Origin: Knufia peltigerae
Lineage: Eukaryota > Ascomycota > Eurotiomycetes > Chaetothyriales > Trichomeriaceae
Direction: 5' to 3'
NCBI GenBank assembly: GCA_030247855.1
Contig: JAPDRN010000005.1
Span: 558,001 to 622,000, forward strand
DNA length: 64,000 nt
Made by a program: the position numbers and the translations under genes. Shown here piece by piece: positions 1 to 10,811 of the stretch (its first letter is position 1; every line of letters starts with the position of its first letter). The notes beneath the pieces are model-generated. The model was given only the letters and a program-made list of their open reading frames with translations, searched no databases and was not told the origin of the DNA.

Positions 1-3000
1 CAATTGGGGAATGCAGCACCAAAGCCTTCTGGGAACTCGGCAATACCACAAGCTGCAATCTCCAACTCGCGAAGATTGTTCTGTGGCGTTGGCGGCAGCT
101 TGAACATGCCGCTAGTGACAGAGTTGGACGATAATCTGATCGTACGACATTCGTTGGGTGTTGAAAGTATTGCATCCACAATATGCGCAGAGTCGAATTG
201 TTCTCTGAGCGACAGAAACTCGAGATTATACGCCAAAGACAGACTATACATAGTCTTTATCCTGTTGTTGTCGAGATCGAGATACCTAAGTGCGGGCATC
301 TTGTTGAGATGAATTGCTTCCAGTGCATTATGAGAGAGTCGAAGCTCTTTCAAGATCAATCCTTGACTTTGGACATCTGGCCCAAATTCCTCCAATCCGT
401 TGTTGCACACACTGAGGCTTTCGAGAGCCGGAAGAGATTCGAGGCTCTTGACTTCTTTCAGTCTGTTATTGTTCAATTCCAAGGTCCGGAGCCGCGTCAG
501 TTCGGACCCTTCGAAACTGGCACTGGTAAGTCTGTTATCATTCAACTGAAGATCAAGAAGGCTGTCGAGATCCAAAACTCCGTCAATGTTCGTAATACGA
601 TTGTTGTTTGCCTTTAAACTCCGAAGATGCACTAGAGAGCTGAAACATTCTAGACTCTCCAGTTCATTTCCTGACACATCCAAGTACTGCAGATTGTGTA
701 GATGACTCCACGAGCCCAAGTCATTGAGCATGTTGTTGTGGATATCAAGGATGCGCAAGGTTGGTGGCAAACCGTCCAACTGTCTCAATTGATTCCCACT
801 GACAGACAATTGTTCCAAAACTGGGCAATACTCGTTCAGCGCATGCACAGACGAGATTTTGTTCTCGTCAAGTTTGAGCCGTCGTAATTCTTCCCAGAAT
901 AATTCATCTTGAACGGCATCCGTGATTGCTTTGACCAGTTGATCTACCGCCAATGCAAGAGAGCCATGCGCCTGTCGAAGGGCGTTGGGACGTTTTCGAT
1001 CTTCGACATAGCTCTGATCGTGATACGGGCCCTTGTCTACCTGGTGAAGAGAAAAGTCGGAAAGAGGTGTCAAACATAGGATGCTCGCAGCTTTCTGTCC
1101 GGACTTCTGAAGCTTTGCAACCGTTCGTGGAGCTGCAGGCGTCAACTCGTGAAAGCGATTAGAATTCACCAAGCTCGTATGGGCGACAGGCTGCTCCTCA
1201 TCCTGTTCCTCGATAGGCGAAATCGTTCGAGGTTGGAATGTCAATGCCTGGCGGTCATCGACAGTCACGGCGAATTTTTTCTGCACGTGATGCGAAGTCA
1301 CAACGTCCTCGATGTCATCTTCCAGGTTGATATAGGATTCGTCAAGCGGCAGATCATCTTCCCGTGGTAGAGCATCAAAATCTTCATCGGACATATTTGC
1401 ATAGTTGATTCCTGAGACGACGGGCGATGAAAACGCGATTGTTACAACCCGTGCTTGCTTTCGATTTTCCTTCAGCTCAGTGGGCGGCTTGGAGGGAACT
1501 CCGCTTTGTAGTTTGACCTCATGCTCGGACACTTTTGATCTCAAAGAACTTTGGTTGACATCGCCCTCGTCTTGGTCCTGTGGTGCGGTAAAGGCTTGGT
1601 CACGCTTCATGACGACCTCGGGTTCCAACTCCTGCAAAGGCCGTCTCGGTGGGAAAGGCTCTTCCCAGGACGTAGGCGTAGGCCGAAAATCGACATGCTT
1701 TTGCCCTTGGGCGGCCCTTTGATTCTGACGGGCTCTGGAACGCATTTCCTGTTTCTCATCGATACTTAGATCTGGAATATTCTCGAAAGGATCATCTTCT
1801 GAAACACCTTCCAGATCCACTACTTTTGGGCTTACAGTGACCTGCATCTTCTTTACCCAAATCTTCTTGTCGTGGTCGAAAGTCATTGCACCCACTTTAT
1901 CAGGTATAGAAACAGTTCCAGATGTGATGACCCCTTTTTGACCAGAACCTGTTGAGGAGTTGGTCGGGAAACTATGTTGCAGAGAGCTCTGGCCAGAAGC
2001 CAGACCTTCTACGGTAGACGTAGAATATTTTCGTTTTCTCAAGGTCTCATTGTGGCCTCGTATACGAATGTTCGGTGGGTCGCTCTCTTGGAACTCATCT
2101 GGTACAGGAACACTAGCAGCTTCAGCGGCTAACCTATTGTCCGAGGGAGCCCATGTCCCAAAAACAGAAATGCTTGCCAAAGCGTCAAGGTCGTCTTGAT
2201 CTTGATACCTTTTCAGATAGCTCGCTGTCCGGGAATCGTGTCTGGCATGTCGGCGTTCAGGTACAGGCTTTGAGGGATAGTCTCGAGAAGGTGGTCGTGA
2301 GAAGTCGTCTTTCGTGGAATCGGCGTCGAGGCTGAGGTCGAGGATCGCATCAGCATTCAATTCAGATGCATTTCCGGGCTCGCTCATTTCATTCACCACT
2401 GGTACTGGCTTTCCTCGAGCGCGAATGAATTGCATTACTTTATTAGCCTCTTCCATGTAATCTTTGGTTGCGAGCGATGGCTTCCGAGAATCCTCATTGG
2501 CTTTGGTAGCCTCATGCGTAAAGGTTGCCAGCTCTGCGGCCAAAGCTTCCGTTAGGTCATGCTGCAAGCCTTCCAGGCCTTCTTCTTCTCCACCCGTGTC
2601 GGTTGTGTCTCCGGTTGCAGACTTTCCTACTGACAATCTCCTGGCTGACTTGGGTTTCAACAGATTTCGTGTCGCCAAAACTTCTGGCTCTGCTTGTGCA
2701 GGGTCACTGCCTGGTCTCGCATCCGTCCGCTTCTTTCCTGCTAGCGTTGCTTTTTCTTCGATAGAGCAGATCTTAACTTCCAGTTCATTATCGTCAATTG
2801 TGACTTGTTCTTGCATAAGAGTCTTGCGACGCTTCGTTAACCTGTCTCTTTCCTGAGCATCTTTTGTGGGGCCAGAACACTCTTCCTTATCATTAACCGG
2901 TGATCTTTGTGCTGTAACGGCGGCCTTTGGCTGGAATATTCTGTCGTCTGATCCAATATCGCCTATGTCGACCGGTGAAGGCCTGCGCACGTTCTGTTCA

Positions 3001-4619
3001 AAGCCAAAGCCGTCTAGTTCACCCTGGCCGAACTGACTCATGCGAAAGACATTATCCTGCTCTTCGTCGCCCGAATCATTGCTCTTGCTCTCATCATGTG
3101 TAGCTTCCGGCTCAAAGTGACTTAGTATTCGCATGAGCTTGTTGTTTGTATATGTATCTCGATTGCCGAAGAGTTTGAGTGGGCTGCCGGAAGACGTTGG
3201 CCTGATACGACTTTCGGCATGGTGAACCACGCTGGTATCTGGGGGTGTTGCAGGGGCACTTGCACTGATCTTGCTTTGATCAATACTTTCGTCCCAAAAG
3301 CGTGAAGATTGAGGAGGCGAGCTGTTAAATGTAAAGTCTCTGTTCTGCGAGTCAATCTTGGAATTGTCATGAAGTAGGCTTAGGCTTTTTCGAAGAAATG
3401 AGTTGTCGTTCGATCTTCCTCCACGTCGAGAGTTGATGAAGCCTCCGCCAGCGACAAAATCCTGCGTGCCCATTGATAAATCATCCGGTAAAGACTGGGA
3501 TGTGAGGTCCGGCAACAGCTCGTCAACACGCGCAGGCTCATGTCCAGTTCCATTGCCGTTTCCATAGCTCACATCCCTGTCGCTCGAACTAGATGTGGGC
3601 CGCGGCGAATCGTATGCCGCTTCTCTTAGCTTTGTATCTAGCGCTTGTATGTTGACACTCGTGGGTTTCCGCATGATTGTCTCTCGAATCGAGTTCTGTT
3701 TGGACATGGTCACGGGGCTAATGAATTCGTTTCTCAACTCTTCCTGGCCGCTGATTGTTCTCCAACGAGGATCGGGCACATGAGTGCTCGCTTGACGTTG
3801 GACAACGCTTCCATTTTCTGATGACGACGGGCGTGAGGACGGAGTGGATGAGTTGTCATGGCGTGCACGAGCCAGCGATCGCATGCGCTGCTCAGCCAAC
3901 TCTTGGATAGAGCCTCTCTCAAGTGTAGGATGAGGGCCATTGGGCTGATTCTGATGTTCCGACTCTTCTTCCTCATTGATTTCCTCCAGCACCGCCAGAT
4001 TAAGACGACTTCTCGTTCCGCGCACACTGCTGTATTGTTCCGGGAAGCTGTTTGAGATGGCCAGGCTAAATGGTTTTCGACGTATCGAACCGTCATTCTC
4101 CACAGCATCGTTGTCGCTTGGAAGAACGGAAGACGTGGGCTGCTTGAAGATCCCCTCCAGCTTGGACGGCGAAAACAAATCAAAGCCGTCACTAGCAATA
4201 TCCTCCCCGTTAACTAACCGCCTTTTCCACTCGGGCGTTTCTGCCGAAGCAGGCGGTTCATCTATGGTGTGATGTTGGACAGAGTTTTGAGACTCTGAGA
4301 ACACACTCGACGGTCGGCGAGGCAGACTTGTGGTTTTATTCGAGCCGTTCGTGGGGGGCAAGTTGAGACTGGAGGCGCTTCTTTCTCGCAGAATGGGTTC
4401 ACCATCGGCGCGTGAGTGGCTTCGTTGCGACCTGTGTCTTAGAAAACTTCCTGTTGTTGATTCTTTGCGCATGTTCTTCGCAAGATGAGGGATGCGACTT
4501 TGAGACCGGGACAAGGACGAATTTCCATTGTGTCGGTTCGAGGAGAAGGATGGTGCAGGCGAGGAGGACTGGTGTTCGGATTTCCAGTCCTCGGAGAGGG
4601 AGTCTAGCCACGGTTCCAT
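1..4619 (-). CDS. cdc11: Cdc11/Nud1-type septation initiation network scaffold, leucine-rich repeat protein (3' part missing)
   Basis: The reading frame opens at the ATG at 4619 and stays open to the left edge, giving 1539 codons without a stop; the C-terminus lies outside the window. The N-terminus (MEPWLDSLSEDW) and the segment TPEWKRRLVNGEDIASDGFD followed by LFSPSKLEGIF match the N-terminal signature of fungal Cdc11/Nud1 proteins. The middle is long, Ser-rich and low in complexity, with a conserved patch TFDHDKKIWVKKM. Roughly the last 300 residues seen (below about position 900) are tandem leucine-rich repeats such as LRSLKANNNRITNIDG and LRTLELNNNRLKEV. Family knowledge: this scaffold sits at the spindle pole body and anchors the septation initiation/mitotic exit GTPase-kinase cascade. 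The LRR frame at 626 is the same as at the ATG, so no intron is needed. Confident in family; full length unknown. Confidence 0.9.
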   Translation of the reverse strand, partial: MEPWLDSLSEDWKSEHQSSSPAPSFSSNRHNGNSSLSRSQSRIPHLAKNMRKESTTGSFLRHRSQRSHSRADGEPILRERSASSLNLPPTNGSNKTTSLPRRPSSVFSESQNSVQHHTIDEPPASAETPEWKRRLVNGEDIASDGFDLFSPSKLEGIFKQPTSSVLPSDNDAVENDGSIRRKPFSLAISNSFPEQYSSVRGTRSRLNLAVLEEINEEEESEHQNQPNGPHPTLERGSIQELAEQRMRSLARARHDNSSTPSSRPSSSENGSVVQRQASTHVPDPRWRTISGQEELRNEFISPVTMSKQNSIRETIMRKPTSVNIQALDTKLREAAYDSPRPTSSSSDRDVSYGNGNGTGHEPARVDELLPDLTSQSLPDDLSMGTQDFVAGGGFINSRRGGRSNDNSFLRKSLSLLHDNSKIDSQNRDFTFNSSPPQSSRFWDESIDQSKISASAPATPPDTSVVHHAESRIRPTSSGSPLKLFGNRDTYTNNKLMRILSHFEPEATHDESKSNDSGDEEQDNVFRMSQFGQGELDGFGFEQNVRRPSPVDIGDIGSDDRIFQPKAAVTAQRSPVNDKEECSGPTKDAQERDRLTKRRKTLMQEQVTIDDNELEVKICSIEEKATLAGKKRTDARPGSDPAQAEPEVLATRNLLKPKSARRLSVGKSATGDTTDTGGEEEGLEGLQHDLTEALAAELATFTHEATKANEDSRKPSLATKDYMEEANKVMQFIRARGKPVPVVNEMSEPGNASELNADAILDLSLDADSTKDDFSRPPSRDYPSKPVPERRHARHDSRTASYLKRYQDQDDLDALASISVFGTWAPSDNRLAAEAASVPVPDEFQESDPPNIRIRGHNETLRKRKYSTSTVEGLASGQSSLQHSFPTNSSTGSGQKGVITSGTVSIPDKVGAMTFDHDKKIWVKKMQVTVSPKVVDLEGVSEDDPFENIPDLSIDEKQEMRSRARQNQRAAQGQKHVDFRPTPTSWEEPFPPRRPLQELEPEVVMKRDQAFTAPQDQDEGDVNQSSLRSKVSEHEVKLQSGVPSKPPTELKENRKQARVVTIAFSSPVVSGINYANMSDEDFDALPREDDLPLDESYINLEDDIEDVVTSHHVQKKFAVTVDDRQALTFQPRTISPIEEQDEEQPVAHTSLVNSNRFHELTPAAPRTVAKLQKSGQKAASILCLTPLSDFSLHQVDKGPYHDQSYVEDRKRPNALRQAHGSLALAVDQLVKAITDAVQDELFWEELRRLKLDENKISSVHALNEYCPVLEQLSVSGNQLRQLDGLPPTLRILDIHNNMLNDLGSWSHLHNLQYLDVSGNELESLECFSSLVHLRSLKANNNRITNIDGVLDLDSLLDLQLNDNRLTSASFEGSELTRLRTLELNNNRLKEVKSLESLPALESLSVCNNGLEEFGPDVQSQGLILKELRLSHNALEAIHLNKMPALRYLDLDNNRIKTMYSLSLAYNLEFLSLREQFDSAHIVDAILSTPNECRTIRLSSNSVTSGMFKLPPTPQNNLRELEIAACGIAEFPEGFGAAFPN

Positions 4620-5455
4620 GGCTTGATCTTGGTGTTGTATGAGCGCCGGCGAGGAGGGAATGTGAGGTCTGGAAGAGTTGCTCTCTGCGCAAAAAGTAGT
4701 GGTCAAGCAAATAATGGTGGTGGCATAGCATAGAATGTAGGCATGTTGTCTCTAAGCATGTACAAGGAAATGATTGGGCGTGTGAATGTTTTAGTGGTTG
4801 TTTGACGCGTCGGAAATGTCAAGGCTTCGCTTCACTGTATTTTTGGGCCGATACAAAGATGGAGCGTTTAATCCCGATATGGAAGTTCTTGGGGCGATGG
4901 AGTTGCCATGACAACCAACAACATCGTCGAGCAAACAGTATACCTAGTCAATACACCGTATATCTACAAGTACTCTTCACAATGCTACTATCGTGTGATA
5001 TCGACACCTCCATGGAGTATATTTTGTCTGATTCCAATAATCAAATCTACAGAGATACTGGGCATGTCGAAGCTTTTAGCACGGTTAGATCTGAAAGTCC
5101 TTGCTACCTGGAAAATCAAGAGAAATTATCAACGAGGACTATACAGGAAATCACAAGGATGTCCTCTATATACCTCGATGATGCACCTCAATAATGAACA
5201 AAGACACTCCTTCAGAGTCGTATATAGTACACTGTACTGTACGCAGTAGGGAATAGCCCATTGATCTCTCGGTGCCTCTGTACCGACTTACCTAATCATT
5301 AAAGCTGATGTCATTTGAAGCATTGAGTCATTGTCATTCTCCGAAGTCGCAGGCCTCATAAATTTCTCCGACCCAAATCGCAGTCCTTCAACTACCACGC
5401 AAAAGCGACCAGCACCACGTCCAATCTTCTCGCCTTGTATGCAGAGGCAGAAGGT
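4620..5455. promoter_or_regulatory. Divergent intergenic region between the Cdc11-like gene and the SAM carrier
   Basis: 836 bp separating two divergently transcribed genes, so it must hold both promoters and 5' UTRs. It is AT-rich around 4930-5250, with several TATA-like runs (for example tatatagtacactgt near 5221). The short open frames inside have no recognisable similarity and no ATG-supported coding character. I see no RNA gene. Confidence 0.5.
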
Positions 5456-6489
5456 ATGACGGAGCAGAATGTAGCGGTATATGAAGCTCCAGCGCCCATT
5501 GTGGCCTCTCCATGGACGAGATCTCTTATCGTCAGTATCCCACAACCCCCCTCATCCACCTACACATCTCCTGCCCATGTACTCACTCACGACACTTACA
5601 CTTCACCTCAACGCAGGCAGGTGCTCTCGCCGGCATCACTGTCGACTTCTCCCTCTATCCTATCGACACAATCAAGACACGACTCCAGTCCAATCTGGGG
5701 AGTAATCATGTCTCGACTCTCCCCCGGCACACTGTCGCCGGAACCCTGCGCAGCATGTACGCCGGTCTCCCTAGTGCTATGCTCGGCTCCATGCCCTCTG
5801 CCGCCTTATTCTTCTTGGTCTATGATGGCGTCAAGAGAGGTTTAGCCGATGACCCGAACAAGCCCTTTTCCACCCAAGCATACTCACACATGCTGGCATC
5901 GTCACTGGGCGAAATTGCCGCATGCGCGATCCGTGTTCCGACCGAAGTGGTCAAGCAGCGTGCCCAAGCTGGTCTCTTCGGTGGCTCCTCGCTGCTTGCA
6001 ATTCAAGATGTTCTCGCCCTTCGCAAGACAGACGGTCTCCCGACCATGGTCCGCGAACTATACAGAGGAGCAGGCATAACAATCATGCGAGAAATCCCAT
6101 TCACAATAATCCAGTTTAGTCTGTGGGAGTATTTCAAGACTTCATATTCAACACGCCAACACAAGACCAACGGCCGCCACGAGGGCCTGGTCACGGCAAG
6201 CGAGAGCGCCGTCTTCGGTAGCGTAGCGGGAGCGATTGCCGCTGGCATGACTACCCCCCTCGATGTGCTCAAGACCCGAACCATGCTTGCGAGAAAACAG
6301 ACCGGAGACTCTTTGTCCAAGAAACGAGCAGGCCCCCTGGCTGCGTTACGACAAATATGGCACGCGGAAGGACCGTCCGCTTTGTTCAGAGGCTTCGTCC
6401 CTCGTGTAGGGTGGATCAGTACTGGCGGTGCCATCTTCCTTGGAACATATCAATATGTTTCGAATTCTTTGGCAGCAGAACACCATTGA
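5456..6489 (+). CDS. pet8: Mitochondrial S-adenosylmethionine carrier (Pet8/Sam5 family)
   Basis: Two exons, 5456-5530 and 5617-6489 (intron GTCAGT...CGCAG), give 315 aa. The first ATG with good downstream coding is at 5456 (MTEQNVAVYEAP); the frame upstream has only a TTG. The protein has the three tandem repeats of the mitochondrial carrier family, each with its Px[D/E]xx[K/R] signature: PIDTIKTRL, PTEVVKQRA and PLDVLKTRT. The opening segment AGALAGITVDFSLYPIDTIK is typical of the SAM carrier subfamily. Family role: imports S-adenosylmethionine across the inner mitochondrial membrane in exchange for S-adenosylhomocysteine, supplying methylation and biotin/lipoate synthesis. Length and repeat spacing are normal. 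It is a conserved gene and marks the left border of the accessory block that follows. Confidence 0.9.
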
Positions 6490-7215
6490 GCGTGCGATCC
6501 TGCACTTTTGGATTCGCTTTACTACACGGTGTGAATGATATACATCACACCAGCCACATAGACCTCGAAAACAGAGGCTCAGTTCTTGACAACTAACATT
6601 CGGGATGGATGTTTGTCGGTCACAAATTCCAAGTTGGCTGAAAGTCGGTCTCAGCAATAGTACCGTCGGACGGACTAACAAACTGCCCTTCGTGGCTATC
6701 AGTGCCGGCTTCAACGCCGTTCATGCCGTCGGCACGTTTTATGGGACGATGGGGTGTGTTATCGGGGGCCATGTCTTTGTACATGTCCCTTTGTACATGT
6801 ATATACCTATGACTGAGTTTTATCCGTACACTCTTCGCTCAGGACAAGAAATGAGGCTGAGTATGGAGTACCAGGCAAGCTGCAGGGAGCGCTCCTTACT
6901 CCTGTTCGTAGAAAATACTATGAATATCAAAACATGACAGACATAGCAGAGATGCCTCCCTGGTGATCTCCCTGGTGTCGACTCTGGGCCATTGGGTGGT
7001 GCCTGGTTATGGCAACTTAGCCGAAACCGTCTCCATCTCGTCGACTTCGCCTCGCTTCCGCATGACCTCGTTAAATTCAAAATCTCCTTGAGTTGCGGGA
7101 GTCCTGGTGTACTGGGCGCAAGCGTAGAATGTACGAGATATTAGAGCAGCAATTTCGTTCATTGGCTACGGACACCTCGCCATCAAAGTTGACATCATAA
7201 CCAAGACGGATTGAC
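6490..7215. other. Intergenic region: 3' side of SAM carrier and promoter of first Zn2Cys6 gene
   Basis: 726 bp with both neighbours on the plus strand. It contains a 12-bp perfect direct repeat at 6775-6800. A 110-codon open frame from the ATG at 6605 shows no family resemblance and is probably chance. No RNA gene seen. Confidence 0.5.
6775..6800. repeat. 12-bp direct repeat containing TGTACA palindromes
   Basis: The 12-mer ctttgtacatgt occurs at 6775-6786 and again at 6789-6800, a centre spacing of 14 bp. Each copy contains the palindrome TGTACA. It lies between the SAM carrier and the first Zn2Cys6 gene; function unknown. Confidence 0.5.
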
Positions 7216-9066
7216 ATGGCTTTTCAAGTCTGCAGCAGATGTCGGAAAAGAAGAATACGAGTGAGCGATCCTATACCAATTTATACCCGAGGACTCGGAC
7301 AACACTTCAGACGATACTCATGCATCGCCCTCTTTATAGTGTGACCGTCAGCTACCGGCCTGCAAGAACTGTCGATTGGCTGATGTTGATTGTACTTTTT
7401 GGGATGACTCTCTCGGCGAGGAGATACCATGCAGGTCAGTGTATATCTGTAGCTCGATGTTCGAATCAATCATTGTTACCTTGAATCCAGTTACCTACAC
7501 TCGCTCCAGCAAAAGGCTGAAGACCTAGAGCGAGAGATTGCGCAGGCCACAGGTCAAGAACGTTTGATTCCAGGAGCCACCCGTTACGAGACTAATGCCA
7601 CAACTCTTGCTCCACATAGCTATCATTTGCGAGTTGAGGACAGTGATGGTATGCTTTCGCCTTCACACACTGCTTATCTAGGCCCTGGGACCTCAGCAAG
7701 ACTTATCCAAAGCTTTTTGACAAGAACGGCCAATTGGCATTTATCCAACAATGTTCAAATCCCAAGCTGCCTACTTCCAGATCATCGATCTCACCTGAGT
7801 GAGCTTCAAGAGTCTAAGACAGCGTCTTCATTCCCTATCAATAATGATCCGAGGAAGGTGGAGCTTCATTCTATTGTGCCACCTTCAACTCAGCGGGCAA
7901 TGATCGAGCATTACCTCAAGGTTGTGGTATCGGAATTTAAGCTACTTCCCACAGCCCAGGAATCATCTTTGCTGATCCACGAAAACCCTCTGAAATGGAC
8001 CGCTTCGAATAAAGGTGATCCTTCGGCATCCGCACTGATAATCGTATTTGCTGTGTCTGCTGCACTGATCACTCGAGATCTTGATGTTAATCTGGCGATT
8101 GTCTCCTTACGAAGCAGAGACGACATTCACAAGTTGGCTCTTGAAGACGGGCCGAATCCGGCCCAGCCAAGTTCTACGAAATGGAAATGTACCGCCTTGT
8201 GTGCCCTTGCCCTGTGCGAGTTAATCTGCCCTACATCCGGACAACTTTGGGACTTTTTGGGAAGAGCTGCTGCATCAATGGAAGACCTGCAAGAAGGCTA
8301 CAAATTTGAGCGGTCGACCTTGGACACGGACCTGCGAAGGTTGGAGCATACGATTCTCAAATTAGAGAGGTATTCTATGAAAAGCATCCCTACCGTGCCT
8401 CAGACTAACACTTCGCCTCTTAGCTTGGCCACAACACATTTCAGACGTCCGTCACTGTTCTTTGATATTCGGCTACAGCTATATCTCGAAGATATCCCTA
8501 CGCTCGACTTAGTCTCAGACGAGCTATATGTTGCAGGCTGCCTGCGTAGCATTTCACACGCGCTCGGGGCTTTGACTGCTCCGAATGAAGTATTTCTCGA
8601 GGGACTGATCCCATTGTCACTCCAAGTTACAGATCCCAGCTCGGGCATTGGGCTTGCTTCCGCAAAACTTTACCTGGCCTTGCATTGTCTTCTCACCAAT
8701 ATAGACACGCCGCCGGAGAGTGGTATCTTTGACATTCCTTCGCCGAGGATGGTTCACATTATAGCCCAGTCCGCATCAGTGATAATTGATCGCTTCACTC
8801 AACTTAACGATAACAATAGGATCATTAGCATCTGGATGGCCGCTGAGCGGGTTCTTGAAGCTGGCGCCATATGGGTGATCAGTCTTGTCCACCAACAACA
8901 ATCATATGGCCAGAGATCACAGAGTGCCGCTGGAATCCGTACGACCCTGAGTCCAGTGGTGAAGGTATCCAGTCTTTTGGCGTCATTTGCAGCTCGCTGG
9001 ACTCCTGGTTCTGCACACTTGAGCACCTGGGAGACCGTTGTTGATTTACTTTGGGCAATGGTGTGA
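7216..9066 (+). CDS. Zn2Cys6 fungal-type transcription factor (first of two in the block)
   Basis: Three exons, 7216-7260, 7340-7434 and 7491-9066, give 571 aa. The spliced N-terminus restores a complete binuclear zinc cluster with cysteines 6, 9, 16, 23, 26 and 33 (CSRCRKRRIRCDRQLPAC, then KNCRLADVDC); intron 1 sits exactly between R15 and C16. A short linker and a Leu/Glu-rich stretch (LHSLQQKAEDLEREI) suggest a dimerising coil. The long third exon resembles the helical fungal-specific regulatory domain, with motifs such as ALCALALCELICPT. Family role: sequence-specific nuclear activator, usually binding CGG half-sites and often controlling its neighbours. It stands first in a nine-gene accessory block, so a local regulatory role is plausible but inferred. 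Lengths and splice sites are all consistent with a functional gene. Confidence 0.88.
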
Positions 9067-9210
9067 AGCTACCACAGACTGTTGTGGTAATGAAATTTGG
9101 ACAATTTCCCAGAGACTCAAGGCGCGCAATTCAAGGTTCTTACAACGACGCATCTCCATAGCAGGTCAACAAAGTCAGGTCAGGATCTCGCGAATGACTT
9201 TTTCAAAATT
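9067..9210. other. Short convergent intergenic spacer
   Basis: 144 bp between the stop of the Zn2Cys6 gene (plus) and the stop of the C45 gene (minus). It must hold both 3' ends; nothing else is visible. Confidence 0.5.
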
Positions 9211-10296
9211 CTACTGAAATGACCATTCTACTACTGGTAGAGCATCACAGGGCCTACCAATCAACACTCTCCCTGTGCGGCTCGTCAACTCCATCATGAT
9301 GCACGCGAGCGTGGTCATTCTTTCCATTCCCGCCGCTCCGGGAGGCCTATCCCTGCAAATCGAAAATGGCGCTCCCTCTTCATCTGAAAGTCTCTCACGG
9401 AAGGATCGAAATGTCGTTGGAACATTTGTGTTCAAATCTTCGTCAGTCAACTTTTGCATGCGAGCTAGGCGTGTGATCGAATTGGGAGCAGGATGATCCA
9501 CCAAGTTAGCAGGTCGATCCGCACCGTACAGATGATTTGTGTGTGCCACATATCCATTGCAGGGCAAGATCACTGTGTTCCCTTTTGGCGAGCACTCGAT
9601 GTCGAGATGCTTACCAGACTTGTCGGCAAACATGTAGTTGGACGTGCTGGCCAAGCCAAACTCATCGATAATTGCAACTGCCTCGTCGACGCTTGTGGCA
9701 TACTGCAGCAGGCGCCGGGACATGATGTGGACTGGCAGTTTGAGGTTGTCAAAAGCGCCAGATCGGAGAGCGTTCATGCAGAGCCCGAAACCCGCACTGT
9801 TCATGCCGATCTTGCCTACAATGCCTGCCTCCCCCAGGAACTGGAATGCAATATCTGATCCTCGAGGCTTGACATGCAGAAACACCATGCCTCTTTGAAG
9901 TTCCTCGAGCCAGTCCCAGTTTTGGGCTAGGAATATCTTGCCTCCCTCTCCAATCTGGCTGATCGAGGTACAACCGTCGGCGTAGTTGGTCAGTGAAATC
10001 TCACTGCGCACGTTGAGGGCTAGAATATCTTCATATGTCAGGCCACCCCCCGCTCCATCAGCGATACCTCTCATCTCATTGAGAATCTCAGGATACCTGG
10101 CTTTGAGGGTCGGTGCGAATTGGCCCACAGCACGTTCTCGTGCTGCCGGCCACGAAATCTGAGCAGTCTCCTCAAAGAATCCGGTATATGTGTTGATGTT
10201 GGCATGGACTTGAGCGGCAGCACCTCTACCATGTTGAAGCCCGATCTCATACGAGGTGCCTGAGCAACGGATTGCCTTGACAGACGGATGGTCCAT
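9211..10296 (-). CDS. Peptidase C45 / isopenicillin-N acyltransferase-like enzyme
   Basis: A single-exon gene of 361 aa with an ATG at 10296 and a TAG at 9211. The start MDHPSVKAIRCSGTSYEIGL and the block SEISLTNYADGCTSIS are diagnostic of the C45 N-terminal-nucleophile family (acyl-CoA:6-aminopenicillanic acid acyltransferases). Cys109, after Gly108, is the expected self-cleavage site and nucleophile, matching Gly102-Cys103 of the penicillin enzyme; FLAQNWDW and GFGLCMNALRS follow as in the family. Family chemistry: autoprocessing to two subunits, then amide hydrolysis or acyl exchange. Unlike the penicillin enzyme, the C-terminus (VVEWSFQ) has no peroxisomal PTS1, and no ACV synthetase or IPN synthase is nearby. 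It is therefore more like the cytosolic IAT-like paralogues of unknown substrate. A TATA-like site lies about 120 bp upstream. Confidence 0.88.
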   Translation of the reverse strand: MDHPSVKAIRCSGTSYEIGLQHGRGAAAQVHANINTYTGFFEETAQISWPAARERAVGQFAPTLKARYPEILNEMRGIADGAGGGLTYEDILALNVRSEISLTNYADGCTSISQIGEGGKIFLAQNWDWLEELQRGMVFLHVKPRGSDIAFQFLGEAGIVGKIGMNSAGFGLCMNALRSGAFDNLKLPVHIMSRRLLQYATSVDEAVAIIDEFGLASTSNYMFADKSGKHLDIECSPKGNTVILPCNGYVAHTNHLYGADRPANLVDHPAPNSITRLARMQKLTDEDLNTNVPTTFRSFRERLSDEEGAPFSICRDRPPGAAGMERMTTLACIMMELTSRTGRVLIGRPCDALPVVEWSFQ

Positions 10297-10811
10297 TGTG
10301 ATTTCGCTTCGCTGTATTAGTTTCGAAAATGAAGAGGAAATTAGGGATTGCTCTAGTGGGCAAAGATCACTTGCAAAGCGTTACAGCAAATCACCGACGA
10401 CGTACCTTACATTATTATACACAAGGAAGTCACTTGTTACAATCCCGAAGAAAGTAACCTTACGGTATCTTTCTCGCCGGCAGCAGACGGACGGGGCTCG
10501 CCGATTATCTGGTTGGACTTTCGCTAGAGTCCGTGTCCTCTATGCTTCGCAGAGTGAGCATGCCACAAGTAGACCTCAAATCAATGCTGTGTAGAGCCGA
10601 AGACTCGAATGAATTGATCAGACCGCCAATACTACTTTGAGCGATGTGCCTTGCTGATATTTACTGTTTGACACTACTTCTTCGTCTCCTCCCAAAATGG
10701 CCCTAGTTTTGCTCTGATCGTCATCTACACTGTCAAGTGCGACGAGAAGTTGATAGATGAGCCACTGCCGGTGCAAAATGTATGATTCTCTCTAGACAAC
10801 ATGCGAATAGG
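10297..10811. promoter_or_regulatory. Promoter region of the C45 gene and 3' side of the amidohydrolase
   Basis: 515 bp between two minus-strand genes. The part next to 10297 holds the C45 promoter, including a TATA-like site at 10413-10419. A 112-codon open frame running over the C45 start has no similarity to known families. Nothing else recognised. Confidence 0.5.
10413..10419 (-). promoter_or_regulatory. TATA-like element of the C45 gene
   Basis: Minus-strand TATAATA lies 117 bp upstream of the C45 ATG, a normal distance for a fungal TATA box allowing for a short 5' UTR. Assigned by position and sequence only. Confidence 0.4.

Noticed and set aside
4802..5249. Overlapping 113- and 130-codon frames in the Cdc11-like/SAM carrier promoter region
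   Set aside because: One starts with TTG, both lie in AT-rich promoter DNA, and neither resembles a known protein.
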